A stretch of DNA of 18,825 bases from Haplosporangium gracile (GCA_015499985.1 JAAAUF010000819.1:1-18825); one strand, 5' to 3'; numbered from the stretch's first letter, positions 8,440 to 18,376 are shown. The notes: generated by a model from the letters alone, not told the origin. Made by a program: numbers and translations.

Positions 8440-9970
8440 AGAACTTGCGGGCGCGTTGTAGATGCTTTGTTCATGTTCTTGACTTGGGCATTTACTTGAG
8501 AATTGCTTTTTTATCGTGCACCGTATGTGGAGTGTGTTCACGCCCCTTAATTGGCATTATTCAAGGGATTAGTCGGAGGACGAGGAGGAGAAGTAACCAC
8601 ATTTGATGGTGGTTCTTGCACCGATGCTTGGACCAGAAACCTAGGCGAGGTGGAATACTAGGTGGCATATGAAACAACGGAGGTCGTATTTGGTATATTG
8701 GCTGGGATGCTATTGACTGATAATGAGAACTAGAGTGGGTCCGAGTGTAGGTGGCTGGGTTGTGGTCATAACCTTTTCCACTTCTTAAGGTATCCAGTCT
8801 ATGCGTTTTCCTAGGGCTCCTTGAAATTGTGCGACTTGTGCGACGGTGATCTGGACCTGGGAGACCTGATTGCCGATAGTGTTCATGGTGTTGCTTACAT
8901 CCTGTTTGTCCATTGAAACGGATGGGTTGATGACGGTCAAAGTTTGCCGGTGTAATGCAACCGCCTGAATGAGCTCGCTCTTGAAAACGATCAACACTGT
9001 GCCCTTGAAAATGTGGGGTAGCGATGTGAATAGGCTATTATATAGTGTTCTTCCTTTAGTGTCAGGTGTAAGGTAAAGAACCACGTCATGAAGAATAATC
9101 CGTCACATCCGAACCAACAACTTTAAAATATCTATGCGATCGACTTGAGCGCTGCTGGTAAGTCTGTTGACGGATCAATCAGGTCCATTTGTGGCGACTT
9201 GTGCTGTCGAATGTTGAAAACGAAATTCCAAATGGATATCATCATCCGTGATAATACTTTCATCGACTCCTAATATCTCCTAGTCACATTCGGCAATCCA
9301 TGAAAGAGTTTTTCCCGGGTCGTCCAGATCGAAGGAATCTTCAGTTCACGGGAAGATCAAACGCTGGAGCTCTGACGGCGGTGTGACAAGATCCCATTCA
9401 ATCAGGTAAGGTTCGCTGGGCTTGTTGAAGTGTGCCATATATAATACACTTATGATCGGATTCTTGGGGGCATAAAAGGTTTCATCTAACCCATTACCCA
9501 ACGTCCTAGATGGTGAATATGATCCAGGCTCAAGTTGCGACGATAGACTTCCGATGTTCTCGCATGTCGACCAAAGTGGGTCACTTTAGAGGAGTATACC
9601 TCACAGGTGCGCATAACAGCCACTGTGGAATCGATCTGAGTCTTGCCGTTCAATACTTTAATACGACTTTTGACGCACTGGTCTAGATCACTGCCGGATG
9701 CGAGGAGCTTTATATTATACCAGCTGTATAGCTTCGAGAAGTCAGGAATAGGTTTGTTCTCGACCTATCATGGCAGAAAATTTTATTTTAAAAAAGAATC
9801 TGGCTCGCCATGAATGGTAATAGAGAGATTTTGAGCCGCAACTTAGGCGATGAAGATTTTCCCTCTCTTTCTTATCTAATAGGGAATAAGTCGACTGTCA
9901 ATGCCCAACTTTTCGAAGGTGGGAGAAAAGAAACCGGCTACGGCCTTGCCATAGTCAGTCACCTTCCCAT
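8440..9970 (-). pseudogene. Decayed Crypton-type tyrosine recombinase (transposon relic)
   Basis: No long ORF survives, but reading the minus strand across frames gives a collinear Crypton-like protein. From about 9760 downwards: PIPDFSKLYSWYNIKLL. At about 9588-9550: KVTHFGRHA, matching the H-x-x-R box of tyrosine recombinases, then HHLGRW. At about 9480-9465, in a shifted frame: FYAP, a candidate nucleophile Tyr. Next come EPYLIEWDLVTPP and LQRLIFP, the usual Crypton segment after the catalytic core. The frame 9084-8785 gives the helical C-terminal part, and a Pro-rich linker (PPRPPTNP) lies near 8620-8570. In-frame stops (for example after HLGRW and IFP) and frame changes show it is dead. 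A short open piece with YGKAVAGFF (about 9963-9880) looks like the same family but is out of the expected order. Family assignment is from memory of Crypton/Ndc10-like proteins. Confidence 0.65.
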
Positions 9971-10332
9971 TAACTTGCTTTGAGGAACATTATTAGAAAA
10001 CGCTGCGGCTATTTTTTTTTTTGGCACTGAGAACATGAACGACAGTGTGGATTCTCTGTCCATGGTAATAGAGCATTTTTTTTCGCGCAGCATTGGAGAT
10101 AATCAAGCTTTCTCCTTTCATTTTAACAGGGCAGACTCTACATTGACACACAAGACTGCACCCAGGCTTTCCAATGGAAAACATATATAAAAGAGTTTTA
10201 CATGATCTAAACAGTCCGCGAATTTCAAAGGACGACACGACAGCAAGTTATTAATATTTTGTCAGTGTATATTTATTATTGCTTTTTCTAAGTCAATTGA
10301 AAGAGAAATGCATCATACGACCCCGTCCCCCA
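9971..10332. other. Intergenic gap between transposon relic and flavin monooxygenase
   Basis: An 81-codon minus-strand frame (9993-10238) contains closely spaced Cys (CQCRVCPVK), but it lacks an early ATG and I cannot assign it; it may be more decayed transposon sequence. T-runs occur at about 10012-10022 and 10077-10083. Confidence 0.35.
10272..10277 (-). terminator. AATAAA hexamer for the flavin monooxygenase gene
   Basis: AATAAA on the minus strand lies about 55 bases after the stop codon at 10333, in an AT-rich 3' flank. Confidence 0.4.
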
Positions 10333-12798
10333 TTACACTGCAACAGCAGCAGCAATAGAACTACTTCTTGCTTCCAAGATCCGTCGAGTTTCGAGGTAAC
10401 TCTTTGGGTGGGTCAAGCTTATGGAGCCACTATCTTTCACAACAGGCAAGAATGACGCCTGAGGACGGTAACTAACCGTTTTGGAGTTGACGACCCTCCA
10501 CAAACAGGATGGCATATGATTTGTCACAAACCGCGACATGACCGTCTTCAAGTCCTATGCACATATGTAACAGTGCAACGAAAACAGCACAGAAGGAATA
10601 TTAGTGATTCATTTCCTTTTTGCACTCTTTTCGACGGAATAAACAAAAGAACGTCCGTGCTAAACCATTATGGACAATTTTGTACAACCATAAAAATGAT
10701 AACGAAAAAAATGACAACAGAAAGCGTACAGGGGTAAAAGATGCTTGGGACAGGTTCTTACTATGAACGGCAGCCTCCTGTACGAACGGGAATCGCTCCT
10801 CCTTGTAAGCTCTGAAAGCAGGTTCGATGACTTCCACCGTTGCTGAGCGAGGGAGGACATTGATCCAGTTTGATAATGTGACGACGTCGTGGAGAGCCTG
10901 GACTGCACCCCGGTTCCCAGCAGGATGGATCTATTTCGCAGACACATCATTTTGAGAAATGATATTAGTCAGTGGATCGAGGGCACAAGTGCGAAAACTG
11001 ACTGGACATATGCATGGCAAGAGCAAAATGCGGGCGTCCTACTTTGTGACATGCTTTTGACACCAACATCCAGAAAGAAGAAAAATGGAAAAATTGGTGT
11101 TAACAACCAGCACCAGATATTAGATAGCATCGGCGCGTAAAGAGGATGCAAGTAAATAAGAACAAACACTGGGATATTACCGTCCCCAACGAGAACAGTC
11201 CGACCATAGTACCACGTATCAAACACCTTCTCTTCCAACATAACCTTCGTGATCTGCGTTCTTGGTGTTCCATCAATCAAATCTCCCAACACCAAGGACC
11301 CATCTCCGCCAGGGATAGGTAAATTTCGCACTTCATTACACATGGCCTCTGTTGCTCCCTCCCCCCAATCCGATCGCTGCTCCCTGCTGTAGGCAGCCGA
11401 ATTTTGGACGTCGAGGTATTTTATGACACCCCAACAGATCACGTCGTCCTTGGTTGTGAATGTCATCCACTAGCGGTTTCTCAAAAAAAAATGAGGAACA
11501 GATGGAGGGGAGAATAAAGATCAGAAATCGGCCTAGAATTCATCAACAGCAAATAATAAAAAAAAAGGTTCGGAGCAGACCATTCGCTTACAGAGTATGG
11601 AATATCGTTCGAATGTGTATCGTTGTAATGACAAAACTCATCCCTCAGAGACGGAAATTTGACAGGTTCAAGTGGACTCGAGTGCCCCACAAGGCAGATA
11701 CAGCTGTACGGTAGATCCTCCGCATCCGATTGCGACAGTCTCCCATTCCGATCCACGCTCTCGTACAAACAGTGCCGCACTGCGCTGTAAGCCCCGTCGG
11801 CGCCAACAAGGATATCGCCGTCGTGGTGTGAACCGTCCGCGAAATGGATTATCACCCTGTCATCGTCCTGGTAGAATGACACCATTTTCTTTCCCTTGTG
11901 GATCCGGTCTTGGGGAACTTTGTTGAGCAAGATGTTGTAGAGTGCAGTGCGAGGGATAATCCTGTTTGCATATCCTCCCCTAGTACTAGATGTGAGTTTG
12001 ATCGAGTGACAGAAGTGGATGAATAAAGTTTACCAAGCGCATTGAGCTCGCAATAAAATGAAAAAAATGAAGTGGAGAAATACAAAAAAGAAAAAATAGC
12101 TCTTACATCTCTGCGGCGAGTTTAAAGTCTCTCGTGAACTGCAGCTCTCGGGTCTCGTCGTAGACGTTGATAGCCTCGCATGGTTTGGACTTTTCCACGA
12201 ACTCGTCATAGATTCCGAGTTGGGTGAACAGTGGACCGACCTAACACAAAACAGACAGCAGGATATTGTAGGTCGGATACGTGAGTCTTGGGCGGAGAAT
12301 ACGTTCAGCGAGCCAGAAAAGGGGTGTGTGGATGCCGAGACCTTACATTAGGTCCAAAAAGCATTGCAGTTCCTAGAGTGAACGAGAAAAGAGGAAGGGA
12401 GGTAAGTTACAAACATCTCTACGAAAAAGGACGCTGTTACGACCTTAGACCCCTTGCTTTGAGCTCGTTAGCAAAAAAAAGGGGGAGGGGGGATCGGACC
12501 CTTCTTTATCACTCACCAACGGCTCGAGTTTCGAGGCCCCTTTCAAAGACATTGTAGGGCACCCCAGCCTTTTGGAGTAATATCGCAAGCGTGAGGCCTA
12601 TGCACATTTCATTCACACAGTCACAGAAAGAAAATATGCGCGTCAGGTTCATGTAAAACACCAATCATCAATGCTGAGAAGTGGGAGGCGAGTCTGATAA
12701 AGTATTTTGTTTAGTGTTTTACCGGCGAGACCAGCACCGACAATCAGCACACGAGGCTTGTCGTCGGTCCCTGTCGATGGAAGTGGTGAAGTGGTCAT
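10333..12798 (-). CDS. FAD-dependent monooxygenase, UbiH/PHBH-type, nine exons (475 aa)
   Basis: Exons (minus strand): 12798-12723, 12597-12517, 12372-12347, 12240-12107, 11979-11592, 11469-11181, 11053-11043, 10930-10730 and 10554-10333. They total 476 codons including TAA, and all eight GT...AG introns (106-175 nt) agree in phase. The product should be a class A flavoprotein aromatic-hydroxylase-type enzyme using FAD and NAD(P)H to put one oxygen atom on an unknown substrate. Visible motifs: Rossmann VGAGLAG (residues 20-26) with the acidic E44 at the end of strand 2 (VFER); NRIIPRTALYNIL (111-123); GDILVGADGAYSAVR (160-174), the DG motif; GDACHKIHPAGNRGA (330-344), the second FAD motif; and a family-typical tail (YRPQASFLP). 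There is no signal peptide or membrane helix, so it is probably cytosolic. Exons 3 (26 nt) and 7 (11 nt) are microexons. The last intron uses GTACGC after ...SFTP; the stronger-looking GTAAGA upstream breaks the frame. No biosynthetic cluster partners are visible. Confidence 0.88.
11043..11053 (-). other. 11-nt microexon encoding ACHK of the FAD motif
   Basis: Exon 6 ends ...GTT GGG GAC G. The next conserved residues must be A-C-H-K, then I-H-P-A-G. Within the ~250-nt gap, only CATGTCACAAA supplies them. It is preceded by an AG (GTCAAAAG) and followed by a donor GTAGGA. The second intron has a CTGACTAAT branch-like site before its acceptor (GCGAAATAG). Skipping this exon would shift the frame. 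Confidence 0.75.
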
Positions 12799-13535
12799 TT
12801 TCAGAATGTAGAAATGGAATGAATGTAAGAAAAAAAATTGATGAGTGAATGAAAATGAGGAAGAGAGATGGTTGAAATGCCGATTCATCTTTTTTTGCAC
12901 TTTAGTCCAACTTTGCGCCCATGCCATTTTTGGGCTCCCACTCGAAAGAAAATGTAATAGAGTTCTCACCAGGAACGAGAGCTAAACAGCAAGATGACAT
13001 CATTCCAGTCCTCGGTACTGTTTGTTTCCTCAGGCCTCCCTTACAGGAATGTACTGTCCTACGATGTGAGATGCTTGATCGTCATCCGTCCTTGTCGTTG
13101 AAAATGACCGCTCAGGGATAACGGATCTCGGTGGATATTATGCAACGTATAAAAAAAAAAGTATGGTACACACACGCATCATTCTGGAGTGTTCTTCCCT
13201 CTCTCCCCCTCTTTCAAAATTATATTTTCCACGTCCCGCCACCACCTCTTGCTACCACATGTGCAATTGTGAGCCGTTGTTTTTCGGAACTTAAACCTTG
13301 CTCCTGATACCCGACCTGATTGGGACACATCCGAAATGCGAGAATGGACAGAGAGAGAGAGACACACACAGGGGGAGGGAAAGAGAGCATCATGCAATGC
13401 TGATGGGTGAACAGGTACAAAGACCATCCGAAAAAGAGGGCCTTGAAGACGAACGAAGGAAATTGATAACAAACTAAGATATACGAGGAAAACATTATTA
13501 CTTATGGAATGAGCGCGGTGTCCATCATACGATGC
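12799..13535. other. Intergenic: upstream region of the monooxygenase
   Basis: 12800-12900 is CT-rich on the minus strand, consistent with a leader; I see no clear TATA box. A run of ten A lies at about 13150-13160 and a GA/CA tract at 13350-13375. The minus-strand frames at 13179-13495 are compositional and have no recognisable domain. Confidence 0.5.
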
Positions 13536-13682
13536 GTATACCCCGTATTAGGAACACCTTCCACCACGTTGGAAACCCCTTCCATCGCTTTAGAAACCCT
13601 TTTCACCGTGTTAGTAACCCTTTTCACCACCTTGGAAGCTCCTTCCACCACTTTGGAAGTCCCTTCCACCGCGCCAGAAGTA
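13536..13682 (+). repeat. 21-bp minisatellite, six units plus a degenerate first copy
   Basis: Units start at 13557, 13578, 13599, 13620, 13641 and 13662, with a weaker one at 13536, all exactly 21 bp. The type unit begins CCTTCCACCACGTTGGAA. Because 21 is a multiple of three, two + strand frames stay open across it. One gives a seven-residue repeat like TPSTTLE, the other a repeat like NPFHRFR. Neither frame extends into a recognisable protein, so I list it as a repeat rather than a gene. Confidence 0.85.
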
Positions 13683-14369
13683 TGTATCCACGAAAAGTAT
13701 CACGACAGAACAGGCAACAAAAGCAGCCTGTGCATCTTGCAGGATGGAGCAAAGTACAAAAGGCTATGCAAAAGAAGAATTTGAAATAGGAAAGGAGAAT
13801 ATGGAGATGAGGCATAGCGAGAGATGCAGAGATAGAGAGGGGGGATTCTAATTGCTGTCCCCGGAACACGAATCCATTCTGTCTGTAAAAACGAGGAATA
13901 TACAACAAACAGTCATTTTCTGCTGGCTCTTTATTTATCGAAAAATTCAAAGCGTTAACCTGCGAACCTCCATATAGTCGTCTATTTCTTCTCGGTGTTG
14001 CCCAAAGAAACAGTAGGTAGTGTTGTCTCCTCCCTTTCCTGTAATTTTTCATAATTTCTGGGGAGAGCACAGGCTAAGGTGCAGCCGAAAAGATGGACGA
14101 CTGGGCGAAAGACGAAAAGAGACAGAAAAAAAAGACAACGAACCTCCTCCATACCTTGCCACATCCCTTTAAATATTCTCCCACAATTCACTATGAGGGA
14201 GGGAGGAGCATGAACACCGACCCCTTCTTGACAAGTCACAACATCAAGCGAACACACTTGTCCCCCCTCCTTCTCCTCTTCCTCCACAACTCTCCAAGAC
14301 CGCTTGGTCTCTAGGCGCGAATTCCCACAAATCAACCTCTGTGCATCATCCAATGGCAGCTTCCAGCCC
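13683..14369. other. Intergenic stretch, nothing identified
   Basis: Long antisense frames (13624-14070 and 13982-14428) show no domain, no plausible splice pattern and biased composition. I see no RNA gene or mobile-element end. Confidence 0.45.
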
Positions 14370-14595
14370 GCCCTCCGCAGCGCTGAGGGATGGATTATCG
14401 TCATCCGCTTTGACATCAACGCACGCAAGCCCGTTCAGTCTGTGCTCGACAAGCTGGCAGAAACTCAGAACCAGTTTGCCCTGGCCAAGAAGGATGTTAA
14501 CGCTGCGGGGACAGACAAGTACAGACCAAGACCAAAGTGAACGCTATTATTGCGACTGCAAGTACGCTGTTGACGAACTTGAAGGAGGGAGTTTA
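14370..14595 (+). pseudogene. Frameshifted gene fragment, helical protein
   Basis: The segment coding for DINARKPVQSVLDKLAETQN and FALAKKDVNAAGTD (about 14413-14520) uses the GC-ending codons typical of the well-supported genes here (CTC, CTG, GCC, AAG, AAC). At about 14520-14530 the reading must change frame to continue as TKVNAIIATASTLLTNLKEG, ending at a TAG near 14593. Upstream, a further frame change would join LSSSALTS to the first part. The pattern of amphipathic helices recalls secreted hydrophobic-surface-binding (HsbA)-like proteins, but that is a weak resemblance. No intron fits the shifts, so a broken copy is the simplest reading. Confidence 0.35.
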
Positions 14596-16590
14596 GTGCT
14601 TATGGTGATTTGGTAACAAGTGTTGAACAGGTTAGATCCTATGCCCAGGCTTACCTCACGTTCGGCTGTATCCCCGCTTGATGATAGGAGATGTACTAGT
14701 GTATGTAGTCGGATACGCTCTGCCTTTTTTAATTTTGTTTCCTTTTGCGTATTGTCGTGATTGGTATTAAGTGATACTTTGAATACAAAAAAAGATGAGA
14801 GGGAGGCAGAATAATCGCCAATACAATGCAGGAAGGTGAAAAGAAAGGAGGGACAAAAAAGCATGTCACTTCCCTTTGACAATCACCGCACAGTCGTGTA
14901 TTTTTTTTTTTGCAAGGGGTTGTCGCTCAGGAGGGAGGGAAGAGACAGTAGTCTCGAACAAGATCTAGTAAAGCTAGGTGACGTCATCCTTTTCATGTTA
15001 CATGGGTTTAGCACGCTCCCTTATTTTACACGGCCCTAGCACGCTATTCCGCACACATAGCCCAAATCTGTCCCTAGTTCCAGTACAAGTAGACCTTTAT
15101 TCCTCTTTCTTTATTAACCTTGCCTTGCAATAAACCACTTAGCCTAAGTACATCCTTTCCATTCACTTACCTATCCATCTTGCCTGTTTCCTGGCAGGTA
15201 TAGACAAAGGTGGCGAGTGGTGCTGGATGCGTTCCTAGAGTAGTGCTGGGAAATGGCGAAGAGAGCACAATAAGAATAGAAAAGACATGACAAGGGAGAG
15301 AATTCCCTTGCATGTTTCTGTCCCGCCCTCTTGATTATCATGTTACTGCTGTACTGTTCAGTGAGAGTAATCTGATAATCTGATGTGGTGGTGGCGCGCA
15401 AAAGTGAGAGAGAGGTGCAAGAATGCGTGCAACCTGAAAAAGGGCAGAGAGCGGACATACCAAAAGAACTTTTGTCAAGCATTGAAGTTGGGTATGTGAA
15501 TTAAGGAGCGAGTGTGCAGCAACCAATTTTTTATTGTTCTTGAGTCTCCTTCGGTATTACCACTGTTCTCTTTTGAACTGTCGTTATTGGAGCCATATTA
15601 GTTTTCAGCGCCTGAATTTACTGAATGTTCTAGATTTTTTTTATAGTGTCAGTGTAGACTGTTCTGAAGGAATACGTTTGGTGAAATTGAATGAGCTCTT
15701 CGACTTGATGCCTTTTTGTACAATCGCAAGAGTACATGCGAGATAATCGAGTGTTTGATGGTGGATAAGGATGATGAAGAGCAGGCAACAAGTGCAAAGT
15801 ATGACAGTCAAAATGACACACAAGTGTGGAACGGTTAAAGAGCCCACACCGAGTAAGAACGAGAAAAAAAGGATAGGGAAGGAGATAATAAGAGGATCGA
15901 TTGTGTCCAGCGGCAAGAGAGCTCATGCTTATGGGTCCATCCGATCGTGGTAATTACTCGATACGAGCTTTACATGCAAGCATGTCTATGGGTAAAGCGA
16001 TCATACTGCAACAATTATTATTTGATCGAGCAAACGCCATGCACTCTATCCCGCAACTATTGCCCCCCTGCACGACGGGTACGACGGACAGGGTCAGGAC
16101 CCTTGCAAATTAAAGTGCATCCGTGTCTTATTTGTACTGGCCCACCAATCGCGTCCGTGGGATTAAAATTTCAGGCACAAAGAGCATTTGGACGTGAAAA
16201 AAAGAGCACATAAACATTGCAAAAAAAATTTACCTTATTGGCGTCCATAGCGAGGGACCATGTGAGGGAGAATAACAAAGATTTGGGCTCTGACTGCATT
16301 TGCGATATGTTACAAGGCACTCGGCATTATCAACAAGACGTCGTAATAAGGGATATTAGCCAATGAAGCGCCGTGGCGCCTTTATGTCGCGCGATCAAAG
16401 CCGATAACGATGGATAATGGACGATTGACGAGGAAACAAAGATCGAAGATGGCACATTGATTGTGTGTGAAAAACATACCTACGTCTCTTTTTCTCCTCT
16501 CCACATGTACTATACACACGATCATGTACGGCATGGGGAGTGTGTTGCTATCCTTCGAGGTTATACCCTCTTATCGGATGCAACCCACCT
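14596..16590. other. Gene-poor region upstream of the chitinase
   Basis: No ORF here has a recognisable product. Besides the repeat at 15000-15060 there are T-runs (about 14901-14911) and short words repeated locally. Close to the chitinase, at 16371-16382, an inverted pair GCGCC-GT-GGCGC lies next to two GATAA-type words on the + strand (about 16403 and 16415). These could be GATA-factor sites, but the words are short and chance is not excluded. Confidence 0.4.
15000..15060 (+). repeat. Second site of the ~25-bp ACATGGG/TTAG repeat family
   Basis: ACATGGGTTTAGCACGCT at 15000-15017 is followed by ACACGGCCCTAGCACGCT at 15028-15045 and a weaker ACACATAGCCC from 15053, a spacing of 28 then 25. 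The first copy closely resembles unit 1 of the array at 2180 (ATGGGATTAGCGCGAT), which suggests dispersed copies of one repeat. Confidence 0.55.
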
Positions 16591-16593
16591 ATC

Positions 16594-16600
16594 TATAAAA
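16594..16600 (+). promoter_or_regulatory. TATA box of the chitinase gene
   Basis: TATAAAA lies about 200 bases before the chitinase ATG and is followed by a long CT-rich stretch (about 16650-16755), a common arrangement at fungal promoters. No other strong TATA word lies between it and the start codon. Confidence 0.5.
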
Positions 16601-16796
16601 TGACCATTGAAACGGAAAATCCCCAGATCTTCGTTCTTGCTAACCCACTCTACTTGACCTATTCTCCTTTTACGATCTACCCCCCTTCCTCCTTCCTTCG
16701 TTCTTCCACCCTCCCTCTTCGTCCTTCCTTCCTTCTTCCGCCCTTCCATTTCCCACGTAACGTTTGCAGTTTTCAGCTGTCCCACCTCACTTTACT

Positions 16797-18376
16797 ATGT
16801 TGAACCCGTTTCAAATTGCACTTTACGCGCTATTCAGTATTGCCCTTTTTGGTCAGTGTGCTCTGGCCTTCAACCCCCTTAGCAAAGCCAATGTTGTTAA
16901 CTACTGGGGACAAAAGTATGTAGCAGTAAGCATTTCACGTTGTTCATCTCTTGCTTTGGATCAGCTACCCACTATGTACTAATAAACTTGTCTATTTTTC
17001 ATCGTCTTTCTCCTTTACACAGCTCTGTCTCGTTCACTGGAGGTTCCGAAGGCGATCTAGTGACCTACTGCCAGGACGATACCGTTGATGTCTTTGTCAT
17101 TGCCTTTATCTCGCAGATTGTGAATGGTGCTCCCATTCTGAACCTGGCCAATCACTGCGAAGCTACCTTTCCTGGATCTCGTCTCCTCAACTGCCCCAAA
17201 GTTGGCCAAGATATCAAGGCCTGTCAGGCCAAAGGAAAGGCCCTTGTTATCTCCATTGGCGGTGCCTCCGGCTCGTACTCTATTGAAGATCCTGCAGCGG
17301 GTGCTGCATTTGCAGAACAGATTTGGAACATGTTCCTGGGCGGCAACTCGGCCACACGTCCATTCGGTGATGCCATTCTCGATGGTGTCGACCTTGACCT
17401 TGAATCCGGCACGAACAAAGGCTATGTCGCCTTCATTGAAACCCTTCGCGCCAAGTTTGCAACCGCGTCTCGCCCGTACTACATCACCTCCGCTCCCCAA
17501 TGCCCATACCCAGATCTAGCCACACAGGCCGCACTCAATGCAGCATGGTTTGACTTGGTCTTGATCCAGTTCTACAACAACTATTGCGGCGTGCAGAGCT
17601 ACGGTACGAGTAACTTCAACTTTGATACTTGGAACAAATGGGCCACGGACGTGTCCATCAACAAGAACGTGCGAGTGCTTTTGGGTGTTCCTGGTGGCCC
17701 CAAAGCTGCAGGTTCGGGTGTCATTGACGCCAGTCAGCTTGTTACAATACTAAGCAACATCAAGTCATACTCGAACTTTGGTGGTGTAATGATGTGGGAC
17801 GTTGGGATCGCCAAACAGTCCGGTCTTGCTGTAGCTGCCGCCAACTACCTTCATAATCTGCCTAGTACAACAACCACTACCTCATCTCGCACGACAACGA
17901 CCACCTCATCCCGCACGACAACGACTACCATTACCACCACTGCTTCTTCAACAACTCCCTCCCGTACTACCACTGTCCCAACCACAACACCAGGCCCATG
18001 CTCTGCTCCTGCTTGGTCCGCCACCGCCACTTATGGTGCCCAGGCCCAGGTCTCGTACAATGGTCGCCTCTACACCGCTCTGTGGTGGTCCCAGAATAAC
18101 ATCCCTACTGATGGTGCCCCCTGGTCCGACATTGGTTCCTGCAGTGGCACTGCTCCTTCTCCCACTGCCACTCCTCCATCTGGCGGCTGTGGTTCTGTTG
18201 GCGGTTGGTCCTCCTCGACGGCCTACAGCGGCGGCGCCAAGGTTTCGTATGCCGGATTCATCTACACTGCACAGTGGTGGACTCAAGGCGAGACTCCCGG
18301 CTCAGCCTCGGTTTGGGTCAAGGGCAGTGCCTGTACCGGTACCCTTCGTCGCCGTTTTTACGCCAATCGACGCTAA
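16797..18376 (+). CDS. Secreted GH18 chitinase (class III type) with two CBM5/12 domains (490 aa)
   Basis: Exon 1 is 16797-16915 and exon 2 is 17023-18376. The 107-nt intron has a GTATGT donor, a TACTAATAAAC branch site, a TTTACACAG acceptor and phase 2. The enzyme hydrolyses beta-1,4 GlcNAc chains of chitin by retaining, substrate-assisted catalysis. A signal peptide occupies residues 1-22 (hydrophobic core ALYALFSIALFG, likely cut after CALA). The GH18 barrel covers about 30-318: VNYWGQN at strand 1, SIGGASG (117-123), and DGVDLDLE (160-167) with E167 as proton donor and D165 as its partner. A Ser/Thr linker (about 320-365), built of the repeat TTTTTSSR, is probably O-glycosylated. Two tandem CBM5/12 modules follow (about 367-412 and 428-477), each with the AxYxxGxxVSYxGxxYTAxWW pattern. 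The tail TGTLRRRFYANRR is unusually basic. Likely roles are cell-wall remodelling or chitin nutrition. Neighbours give no operon-like clue. Confidence 0.95.

Noticed and set aside
7867..8441. Short ORFs translating to LLLCLLLC or KAKQKAKQ repeats
   Set aside because: They are direct translations of the 12-bp arrays in the hairpin element, not proteins.
9993..10238. Cys-containing 81-codon ORF as a zinc-finger gene
   Set aside because: No early ATG, no complete Cys/His pattern; more likely decayed transposon or chance.
10724..10760. Apparent frameshift at the last intron of the flavin monooxygenase, when the strong donor GTAAGA (about 10757) is used
   Set aside because: Reading on to a GTACGC donor at 10729 restores phase 0 and adds ten residues (KNLSQASFTP), which fits the family's spacing, so no frameshift is needed.
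13982..14428. 148-codon minus-strand ORF
   Set aside because: Biased composition and no domain, and it overlaps a better coding-like fragment on the + strand.
16940..17022. Chitinase reading frame starting at 16940
   Set aside because: This is intron read-through from a non-ATG or internal codon. The ATG at 16797 with the 16916-17022 intron gives a signal peptide and the YWGQN strand.
17057..17500. Antisense ORF within the chitinase
   Set aside because: Shadow of a GC-rich, codon-biased gene.
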